A stretch of DNA of 64,000 bases from Lumbricus terrestris. Lineage: Eukaryota > Annelida > Clitellata > Crassiclitellata > Lumbricidae. A program made the position numbers and the translations under genes. The notes below the pieces were generated by a model. The model was not told the origin of the DNA, did not search any database, and saw only the letters and a program-made list of their open reading frames with translations. Positions within the stretch are counted from its first letter, which is position 1, and every line of letters starts with the position of its first letter. The stretch spans positions 28,773,497 to 28,837,496 of the forward strand of contig OX457053.1 of assembly GCA_949752735.1 (NCBI GenBank). The letters run 5' to 3'. This document shows, in pieces, positions 11,201 to 23,200 of the stretch.

Positions 11201-14200
11201 ATTGGTTAGTGTCAAAGGCCCCAGAAATTTTATCTTGGATATCAAGTAGGGACATAGAAGTGGAGTGAGCCGGTTGGAACCCATGTTGCAGAGGGTACAG
11301 AACGTTCTTCTGCTTAAAGTAAGAGAATAGGCGGTCATACAATACTCTTTCATAGAATTTTGAAAAGAAGGGTAGTATAGAGATTGGTCTATAATTAGAT
11401 AGTTCAGATTTCGTGCCTTGCTTATATATTGGCAGCACCCTGGCCCTTTTAATTGCTAGTGGTACAATGCCCTTCCTCAGGGAGCAATTTATTACTGCAG
11501 AAAGTGGGTCAGCCAGCAGGTCAATGACTTGCGAAGTTATCAAAGGATCAATATCATCAAAGCCTGAGCTATGAGTAGTTTTAAGGGTTTTATTTATGTT
11601 GATCACTTCATATGGATTAGTTGGAAGAAGGACTAAGGAATCCATGGAGGAGGGAGGCATAAAAGCATGAAACGTTTTCACCGGGGAGGGAATCTTATCA
11701 GATAGAGCTTGTGCCAATCCAGTGAAGTACACATTAAACTGTTCAGCCATACATGCAGGGTCATTTATCAGGGATCCATCAACGCTTATTTCTGTAATCG
11801 TTGTATCTCTATTGCCTGATTTGACTATTTTTCTAATAATTTGCCAAGTTTTCTTAACATCACTGCAGTGTTTAGCAAATTCATTGGCATAATAAAGTTG
11901 CTCAGTTTTAATTCTGGTTACTTTATATTTATTCCGATATCTGGTAAAGATGTGCTTGTTCTCCATTGTAGGATTTTTAATAAATTTCTTATACAGTTTT
12001 TGCTTAGTTTTGGTTGACTTCAACAGACCTTTCGTCATCCATGGTTGATGAAAAGAGTACTTCATTTTAGCTTTTTGAGGGCGCAAGGGGAAAGCCTCAT
12101 TATATGCCGAGTTAAATGTTTTTACAAAGATTTCGTAAGACAAATCAGGTTCATTGTCATCACAAAGAGTAAAGACAGGTTGCCAATCAGTTTTACTCAG
12201 TAGGCATTTAAATCTCAAAATGTCGTCACAAGAAAATGAACGGGTCATTTTCAGGTTGTTTTGATTACGTGAGTTTACAGGTGATATATCTATCCATGCT
12301 ATGATAGGGAGGTGGTCAGAAATGTCCGATGTGAGTATAGCAGATTCAATAACACCATCATGGAAGTTAGTAAATATGTTGTCCATTAGTGTTGCAGTCG
12401 TGACAGTGATTCTCGTAGGTTGCAATATGAGTGGTAGGAGGTGATGCATGAACATACAGTCAATAAATGCACCAGTAGGTGGGTGAGAATGAGAGGCCAA
12501 GAGGTCAATATTGAAGTCACCTGTGAGAAGTATCTTCATATTTATGAACTTTTTTGAGGTTAGGACAGTTACAAGGGCTTCAATTTCAGTATTAAAACTT
12601 TCTAGTTTAGAGCCCGGGGGCCGGTAGATTACACCAATCACCATATCGGCACCCTTGTTACATGGGATATCAATGAACAAACTCTCATAGGAGGATGAAT
12701 TGATAGGTGGTAGTAGGTCAATTACATGAAACTCTGTATTATCCTGAACGAAAAAGCCAACCCCACCCCCCATTTTCTCACCTCTGCTTTTGTGAACGAA
12801 CTTATATCCTGGGATAAAAGTGGCTTGCGCGGAGATGTCAGTGAGCCAGGTTTCAGTAACAGCGAGTATATTAACTGGAAGTTGGTGAAGCAGGAGTTGA
12901 ACTTCGCTATTCTTAGCGGCTATACTTCTGCAGTTTAAGTGGAGAATAGAAAAAGAAAGGCTATTGGTGAATCTGTGAGAAACCTGGGAAGGTGCGTAGT
13001 ATTTGGAGTCAGTAGCAATTTCCGAGTAATAGTTACTATCGGGGTCAAGATCTTTATTTGTAGCTAGAGGTTTGTTTCTGCTTTCCTTCCTTATGAGTTC
13101 AAATCTAGCGGGTCTGGCAGTTTCGTTATCTTGGGAGGTAGAATGAACTGGATAGGGAGATTCAATTGTGGAGTTCATGGCACCCGGAATATCAGATTCG
13201 ATTTCAGCGAAGGAAGTATTTTCATATACACAGTTATTACATGTCAGGGCAGTAGACAATGATATCGTAGCGTTGTTATTACAACGTTATTATTGCTCAA
13301 AGTGACCGTTGACAAATTAACATCTATTTTACACATAATCGATGTGGAAACTAACAAAAAAAGCAACAGGAGAGAATCCTTATTGGATTGTACCGTGGCA
13401 CTGTCAGGGTTTCCCAAATACAAGTGCAAATAAACAGCAACAGGTTATGCAAAATAATAGAGCATTACAGATAAATTCTATCCTAGCTAGTTAACTGTGT
13501 CATCGAAAGGTGATGTTGTGTAATGTGTATGCCAATTTGGAAAAGTCGTTAAAAATAGAAGAATAGGCCTATAGGCAGATTCATAGATGGCATTCAGCAG
13601 GAGACAGCAGCTAGTAAATGATTTTAAAGTTTACGGTTTAAGCAAGGTGAAATGGAGTGAATTCCGAATATTAAAGCAAGAGACCAGGGTAAGTCGCTAA
13701 TTGAAGGTGAGTTACTTAAAGGCAAGTTAATTGAAGGTGAGTTAATTAAAGGTAAATTAATTTAAGGTAAGTTAATTAAAGGTAAGCTAATTGAGAATAA
13801 GATAATTGGACATAAGTTAATTAAAGGTAAGTTCATTGAAAATTGGACGTAAGTTAATTAAAGGTAAGCTAATTGAAAATAAGATAATTGAAGGTAAGTT
13901 AATTATGATGGTGCTCTGCCCAAAGGCAGGTTCATTGGCTTTACGCCCCTGGGGATGAGATGAGTGAGGTTTGTTTGTATGTGCACTTGTTATAGCGCCC
14001 CTTCAAGCATGCTACTCAGAGGCGCTCCCGAATGCAGAGCGGACACTGCATCGGAGTTTCACGCCGAAGCGCTGAGCAATTGTGAGTGAAGGACTTGCCC
14101 AAGGTCCTTACGCGGCGAAGTGGATTCGAACCTCGAACCTTCCGGCTTCAAGGCAATGACGCCACCACTACACCACCGCGCCCCACGAGGTGGTTTCCCG

Positions 14201-17200
14201 TTGCCTTCCCCACAGACAATGATGGGTAAGCAACTTGCCCAAGGTCGCTCCACAGGAGCTTGCGCCCCTGCGTCCCACACATGCTAGCCTGAGATGTCAA
14301 AATCTCTGAATGTCAACTCCCAGCCCGGGGCTTGAACCGTCAGAACCGCAGTCCGTTGCAACCAACAAACGAATGCCGCTCTCGCTTACCGGTGTAGTTA
14401 ACTAGGCCAGTTAATTAAAGGTAAGTAAATTAAAGGTGAGTTAATTAAAGCATGCCGAAGGCTGAACTCGGGGAAAGAATGTCCAACTGATTCCTGCATG
14501 TATTATGCTCAGGTTTATCGCCAATACAGAAGCAATGTACACACACACAGAGACACAGACACACACACCGCCACCTGCTGTTTAGGCTACATGTTAGATC
14601 GATAGACGAGGCGGCTACATGTATATACTTACAAAGAACGATGCCAGCAGTGTCGGCTTGTCTTTGATGTGCAGCAGAGTCTCTCGACTGTAAATGGCGT
14701 CAAAGACATCCGCGTGGAAATGCCGCTTCGTCACATCGCCCATCTCAAACTGAACCTGTAATAATAATAATTCAACAGTGTAATGTAATAGAACGCCATC
14801 AATGTATAATTTATAAGGCGCCTTAACCAGTATGAGCTATTCAGAGGCGCTCTCGGCTTCGTTCTATGGACTTATAGGAAAGCTACTTAGGGGTGCTCCC
14901 AACCCAGCCACGGCAAAAGAAAAAGACTTGAGAGATTTACGAAGCGACGTTTGATTGGACAGATGTAATAAACTCAGCTTCGAAGAATGGAGCTCATTCC
15001 AGATGGAAGGCCTTACAACCGAGAAAACTCGATTTAGATAAATATCTGCTTCAATGCCTATACATGCGTTGAAGCAGCCCTTAAAACATGCCATAAATAG
15101 CATATAGCACTCGCGTAACATAGCACTTTGAAATCCCGGACAATCCCCCACCCCATCTGACACGACGCAGCGCTCGTGAATAAGATAAGATAAGATAAGA
15201 ATATTCTTTAATATACCAATTGCTATCCGCATTTTGGTGTACATACAAAGTATAATAAACAAACGTACATAATTTATGCACGAGATAAATGTCAAAGTCA
15301 AATGTCAATGTCACAGTGTTTTAGAATAGCATAAAATCCTAAGTCCAAATCCAATATAAATTTTAAAAAGAAGTTCTTTTAATGACGAACAATGTATTCT
15401 ACACTTTGGTTTATATGGTATTATATTTAAATACGATAAAGCATCCTTGTTATAAATGATTTCCTCGTTAGGTTGTCCGCCCTAGGAATGATTCGGTCAT
15501 GTAGTCTTGGCCTCATGGAATAAGTCTGGGGCCTCAATGGTGGGAGGAGTGGGTTCAATACATGTCCTGGATTAAGTAGGAGGGCAGCGAAGAGCCTCCC
15601 GTCCGCCGTGCTACACAGAGCCTCGAATGTAAGATTGTCCTCAGGAAGGTAGTTCATTCGGATCAAACGGTCCAATATGGCCTGCAGTCTGCCGCGTTCC
15701 TGTTGCCCTGCAAAGCCCCACCATGCCGGGGCCGCATATAGGCCTAACATGCGTGCCACTGTGGTCATCCTACAAACGTCATGCAGGCTTGGTCCCTTGA
15801 GGCCGTGTGCAGTCATGATTCGCGACTGTCTTGCCTGGATGCATATTCGCCTGATATGGGCTTCAAACCCTAGGTTTTCAGTCACGACAACCCCTAAAAT
15901 CGTCATACTTTGGACCCGAATAAGACCCGGAATCTCTGCTGGAGCGAACTGTAGCATTCCTCGTCCCGGACGGTGAACAACCATCTCCTGAGTCTTTCTT
16001 TGATTGAGAGTCAAGTTGCAGCGTTTGGCCCACTCCGTTACATGATCTAGTTCTTCCCTAATCGTGTCACTGTTGATGGCTGGTACCAACAGGTAAGTAT
16101 CGTCAGCGTATTTGGCCATGCGGTTTCTGGGACGTACTGTTTTGAGTTTCGAAATGGCCGTTAGAAAGTTCAAAGGACCCAGACCAGATCCTTGAACAAT
16201 GCTAGCGTTGATGTCAGCTGCATCCGAGACCAATCCATTGTATTTTGTTACATGTCTGCGGTTTGTGAGGAAGGTCACAATCCAGTTGTGTACACAGTCC
16301 GGAATGGGCAGTTCGGCCAATTGCTCAGCAAGATACGCATGTCTGACCATATCAAAAGCTTTAGAGAAGTCAAAAAAGTGAATAAACAGGGGCCCCCAAT
16401 GTTCTTAGCTTTACGGCGATGCCCTACACATTTTGAGGCATCATCACGATCACCATTATTGTAATTATTCTGAGATGGGTTTTTTCAAGAGTCACGCTAC
16501 CAGTCACAGTAGTGCTTAACACATTTTGAGTGTATACGATTTCGAGTATACTCGTATAGCTCATTTATGCACGTCTTAAAAGCCACGATAAATGCAGAAG
16601 ATAATGCAGAAGATAATGCAATGCTTTGCCAGGTAATTTAATTTAATGTCGTCCAATTCAATGCGACGCCATACAGATCAATGCAACTCAAGAACACCTT
16701 GCAATTGCTGTGACAGAATTGACATAATGTAATGCAATGTGAAATGACATAATGTAATGCAATGTCAAGTGACATAATGTAATGCAATGGAAATTACATA
16801 ATGCAGTGCAATGTGAAATGACATAATAGTGTAATGCAATGTGAAATGACATAATGTAATGCAATGTGAAATGACATAATGTAATGCAACGTGAAATGAC
16901 ATAATGTAATGCAATGTGAAATGACATAATGTAATGCAACGTGAAATGACATAATGTAATGCAATGTGAAATGACATAATGTAATGCAACGTGAAATGAC
17001 ATCATGTAATGCAATGTGATATGACATAATGTAATGCAATGTGAAATGACATAATGTAATGCAATGTGAAATGACATCATGTAATGCAATGTGAAATGAC
17101 ATAATGTAATGCAATGTGAAATGACATCATGTAATGCAATGTGAAATGACATAATGTAATGCAATGTGAAATGACATAATGTAACGCAATGTGAAATGAC

Positions 17201-20200
17201 ATAATGTAATGCAATATGAAATGACATAATGCAGTGCAATGTGAAATGACATAATGTAATACAATGTGAAATGACATCATGTAATGCAATGTGAAATGAC
17301 ATACATAATGTAATGTAAAGTGAAATGACATAATGTAATGCAATGTGAGATGACATAATGTAATGTAAAGTGAAATGACATAATGTAATGCAATGTGAAA
17401 TGACAAAATGTAATGCAATGTGAAATGACATAATGTAATGCAATGTGAAATGACATAATGTAATGCAATGTGAGATGACATAATGTAATGTAAAGTGAAA
17501 TGACATAATGTAATGCAATGTGAAATGACAAAATGTAATGCAATGTGAAATGACATAATGTAATGCAATGTGAAATGACATCATGTAATGCAATGTGAAA
17601 TGACATAATGTAATGCAATGTGAAATGACATCATGTAATGCAATGTGAAATGACATAATGTAATGCAATGTGAAATGACATAATGTAACGCAATGTGAAA
17701 TGACATAATGTAATGCAATATGAAATGACATAATGCAGTGCAATGTGAAATGACATAATGTAATACAATGTGAAATGACATCATGTAATGCAATGTGAAA
17801 TGACATACATAATGTAATGTAAAGTGAAATGACATAATGTAATGCAATGTGAGATGACATAATGTAATGTAAAGTGAAATGACATAATGTAATGCAATGT
17901 TAAGTGACATAATGTAATGCAATGTGAAATGACAAAATGTAATGCAATGTGAAATGACATCATGTAATGCAATGTGAAATGACATCATGTAATGCAATGT
18001 GAAATGACATAATGCAATGCAATGTGAAATGACATAATGTAATGCAATGTGAGATGACATAATGTAATGTAAAGTGAAATGACATAATGTAATGCAATGT
18101 GAAATGACATAATGTAATGCAATGTGAAATGACATAATATAATGCAATGTGATATGACATAATGTACTGCAATGTGAAATGACATAATGTAATGCAATGT
18201 GAAATGACATAATATAATGCAATGTGAGATGACATAATGTAATGTAATGTGAAATGACATAATGTAATGCAATGTGAAATGACATAATGTAATGCAATGT
18301 GAAATGACATAATGTAATGCAATGTGAAATGACATAATGTAATGCAATGTGAAATAACATAATGTAACGCAATGTGAAATGACATAATGTAATGCAATAT
18401 GAAATGACATAATGCAGTGCAATGTGAAATGACATAATATAATGCAATGTGATATGACATAATGTACTGCAATGTGAAATGACATAATGTAATGCAATGT
18501 GAAATGACATAATGTAATGCAATGTGAGATGACATAATGTAATGTAAAGTGAAATGACATAATGTAATGCAATGTGAAATGACATAATGTAATGCAATGT
18601 GAAATGACATAATATAATGCAATGTGATATGACATAATGTACTGCAATGTGAAATGACATAATGTAATGCAATGTGAAATGACATAATATAATGCAATGT
18701 GAGATGACATAATGTAATGTAATGTGAAATGACATAATGTAATGCAATGTGAGATGACATAATGTAATGTAATGTGAAATGACATAATGTAATGCAATGT
18801 GAGATGACATAATGTAATGCAATGTGAAATGATATAATAATGTAATGCAATGTGAAATGACATAATATAATGCAATGTGAGATGACATAATGTAATGCAA
18901 TGTGAAATGACATAATGTAATGCAATGTGAAATGACATAATGTAATGCAATGTGAAATAACATAATGTAATGCAATGTGAGATGACATAATGTAATGTAA
19001 TGTGAAATAACATAATGTAATGCAATGTGAGATGACATAATGTAATGCAATGTGAAATGATATAATAATGTAATGCAATGTGAAATGACATAGTGCAATG
19101 CAATTTAATGCGATCTATAATGCGATAACTATGGCGATCCTTACCCGTTTATCTTTCACCATGTAGGCCTTTTCCAGTGCCATGGCAACCATGTTGGCGG
19201 ATAGATCAATCCCAGTAACATGAACGTCGTATTTCTACAATCAACAGGATAACAATGCCAACTGAAGATAACAATGCCAACTGAAGATATTAAACAATGC
19301 CAACTGAAGATAACAATGCCAACTGAAGATAACAATGCCAACTGAAGATAACAATGCCAACTGATGATTCATTTATTCATTGATTCATCCCTTACACATG
19401 TATAGCAACCTACTCAAGAGACCTACTCAGAGGCGCTCCTACAGCCCAGCCGCAGCTAAAAACGTGTAATTTGAGAGACTTGAGTTTCCTATACCTTCTG
19501 CTTAAAAGCTGATTAAATTCTGTTATATAATTTTGCAGGTTTGGTAACACATGCATCAAATGAGCCGCAAATGACCAACTGACCAACCGACCTATACTTG
19601 TCTATAGACACACTGACTGCCCTAATGACCGACCGCCCGATTGACTGGAACACGGAGGCAAGTAAGAGAGTAACAGTACTAACCTGTGCCATGTGGAAAG
19701 CGCTTCCTCCGATACTGGAACCAACATCCAAGACTTGATCGCCTGGAAGAAGGTTTAACATCTTGGCAAACTCCTGAAATGAACAGAACGAAAGGAATCA
19801 GGCATTCCGCTAAGATGTACACTGTGCAGGGTGGGCATTAAGAAGGAACCCCTATGGTTTTCAGCCCATATCTTGGCCCACCCTGTAGGCTACGACGCCA
19901 ACACAAACGAACAGCTTAGAAGTCCTGTTTAATAATAGGCAGAAATTTCTTCATGTCTACTGAAATCTATAGTAGGCGCGGAGCATGGTTAGTAATGTAA
20001 TTTTGCGTACGGTTATTATTTCACGTACGTTGAAGACCAGGGGCGGAGACAGAAATTTTTGAAGGGGGGGCCAAAATTTTCGATCTTGGGACAGAAAAAA
20101 TAGTCTTGGTCGCCGGTGGTTATAATTAGGATGGTGGGGTAATAATTAGGGTGATGTGGTAATAATTAGGATGATGGTGGTAACAATTAGGATTGTGGTA

Positions 20201-23200
20201 ATAACTAGGATGGTCGAGGTAATAATTAGGACGATTGTGGCACTAATTAGGATGATGATGGTAATAATTAGGAAGGTGGTGGTAATACTTAGGATGGTAG
20301 TGTCAATAACTAGGGTGGTGGTGGTAATATTAGGATGGTGGTAATAGTTAGGATGATAATGGTAATAATTAAGATGGTGGTGGCAATAATTAGGATGGTG
20401 GTAATAATAATTAGGATGGTGGCAATAATAATAATTAGGATGATGGTGATAATAATTAGGATGATTGTGATAGGCAATTATCAAACGATCGCTCGTTCCC
20501 AAATCGTATAAGCAATGTATTATCACTTACGATCGTCGATTCAAGGCCGCCAGGGCTGACGAATCCCTCCCCGAAGACCCATTCGTACGACCGAATGTTC
20601 TTCAGCGAGTACAGCTGCTTATCGAGGAACTCCTGGCGAGTACCAAAGCCCTGATTGCTGCTCTCGTGTCGCTCCGTCTTGTGGACGAGCCAGCAGATCT
20701 GGTTACCGTTGTTCTTCAACTGCACATCAGCACAACCTTGCAGTTATTTACAGACCGATGCATTCAGTATTGTATTTAATCGTTTATAAAGCGCCTCTGT
20801 TAGTGTGACTCGTTCAGAGGCGCTCCCAGTGCGCAAGGCCCGGCGAGAAGAAGCAGGTTTTGAGAAGATAGAAGGCAGAGGAGAGACTGACAGACATATA
20901 AGCGTAAATGTAGAGCGAGCAGAAGGAGAAAGCGCATTCCAAAGAGAAGGACCAATTGAGGCAAATGATCTAGGCTGAGCTTTATAGAATTTATAGTCCT
21001 ATGGGTCTATTGGCTAGAGACTGAGTTCCCAACTAAGAGGTCGTGCGCTCAATACCCAGTCACGGCAGGAAGATGTTTCGAAGCTACTAAGAGTCAGGGC
21101 TCTTTTAAACGTGCAGATGTACACAAAATGTGCAATTCTAAATGGATTTGTGCAGTTGTAGAAGCACTTTTGTACAGTTAAAACTAGCAAAAAATGGTTA
21201 TTGTTCTCCGATTGGAAGTAATTTACCATGGAGGATGGAAAGGAAAAGAAGGGGTCGTGCAGTTGTAAAAATTCCTTTAAAACAGCCCTGCTAAGAGTGG
21301 GTGATCAGATAGGAACATCGGCAAATCTAGGTAAATATATTCTTCCAAGTGTATATATGCAATTATGCATTATACATAATGAACAATTGTGGGGCGCGGT
21401 GGTGTAGTGGGTATGTTCGTCGCCTTGCAGCCGAAGGATGTAGGTTCGAATCCACCTCAAGCCGCCGCGTAGGGACCTTGGGCAAGTGGTCCTTCACTCG
21501 CAATTGCTCAGCGCTTCGGCATCAAACTCCGATGCAGTGTCCGCTCTGTAGTTGGGAGCGCCTCTGAGTAAAGAGATAGAAGGGGCGCTTTAACAAGTAT
21601 GCATACAAATAAACAAACAAGTAAAAAAGCTCCTTAAGTGCTGTAATACGCCGAGCAAATTTCTGTCCAGGGTAACGGCCTCTGTTGTCATAGATCCTGG
21701 TCAAATCGGATCCATCCATCCAAACAAGTCCGTGGTCAATATGAATGGGTCAATAGGGTGACCTAAATTAAGACAGCTAACGGCTGGAAATAAATTCTCA
21801 GCTCCAGATGAGACGCCCTTGTTTCACCTGAAAGCATGAACCTGTACATGAAGGCAGGGCTGCTTTTAAGGAATTTTTAGAACTGCACAATTCCTTCTTT
21901 CCTGTCCCATCCTCCATGGTAAATTACTTCCAATCGGAGGACAATGACCTTTTTTGCTAGTTTTTAACTGCACAGAAGTGCTTCTACAACTGCACAAATA
22001 CATTTAGAACTGCACATTTTGTGTACAACTGCACGTTGAAAAAAGCCCTGCATGAAGGAAGCATTCCTAGAGATGAACGTGCTGACCTTGATGTATGTTT
22101 CAATGGATTTGGACATGATCATTTCGAAGGCATAGTCTGTCATCGATCTCTTCGATCCATCGTCGATCGCCTCATCCGCTGTAAGAGAGATCGTGGCCGA
22201 CTGAAGATGACTGTTGTACGTCGCTGGGTCTCGATACTTCGTAGGATTGTACTCGCGTTTGGCGTCACCTATAAAGTTTTCATTTATATGGACGAGTAAC
22301 ACTAGCATATACATGTATAGGCCTAGGCTATACATGAACGCTTAATTCATGGAAATATACAGGCTGACACACCACAACCTGGTTTGTTTGTATGTGCACT
22401 TGTTATAGCGCCTCTTCCAGCCCTCAACAGCTACTCAGAGGCGCTCCAGACTACAGCGCGGACACTGCATCGGAGTTTCACGCCGAAGCGCTGAGCAATT
22501 GCGAGTGAAGGACTTGCCCAAGGTCCCTACGCGGCGACTTGAGGTGGATTCGAACCTTGAACCTTCCGGCTTCAAGGCAACGACGCCACCACTACAACAC
22601 CGCGCCCCACATGATAGCGTAAAATAAACAAAATGAAAATGAATGCCTCTTCGTTAGTAGATCATTGCTCATTGGATTAATGGATGATTTGTAGATGATT
22701 TGCGGTCTTGTAGAGGACTCTGGAAATAAAGTTTATGTTGTCAGTATAGTTTATAAAGTTCAACGAACTTTGAATAAAACATGAAGAAGTATATTTGATA
22801 TATTTTGGGGGTGGGCAAATTTTTTAACCTTATAAGTAGAAATAATCCTTCATGAACAAAGAAATCATGTTAGTAAAGAAGTAGGTCTCTTTAGGCGCTA
22901 TATAAAAAATATTTTGAAATATCAATAGAAATTGTGTTAATGGTTTCAGTCATGGTCAAATGCGGTTCCATTAAAACAATTATTCCGATTAGAATTGTTC
23001 CTTCAGATATGATTTTCAATCTCGTCGATTCACATTAGACACAGTTATCCCTACATTACATCAATCCAAACCACACTACATCATCATACTTTGTGGGGCG
23101 CGGTGGTGTAGTGGTGGCGTCGTTGCCTTGAAGCCGGAAGGTTCGAGGTTCGAATCCACCTCAAGTCGCTGTGTAGGGACCTTGGGCAAGTCCTTCACTC

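Noticed and set aside
10717..12938. + strand frames opposite the LINE
   Set aside because: Shadows of the 1055-codon - strand frame.
16721..19101. CRISPR array
   Set aside because: The repeats are directly adjacent without unique spacers, and the locus is eukaryotic.
16688..19103. Frames up to 505 codons of MSFHIALHYVISHCITLCH type
   Set aside because: Products of the 25-bp satellite, which has no stop in any sense frame. No Met context, no domain, inside an intron.
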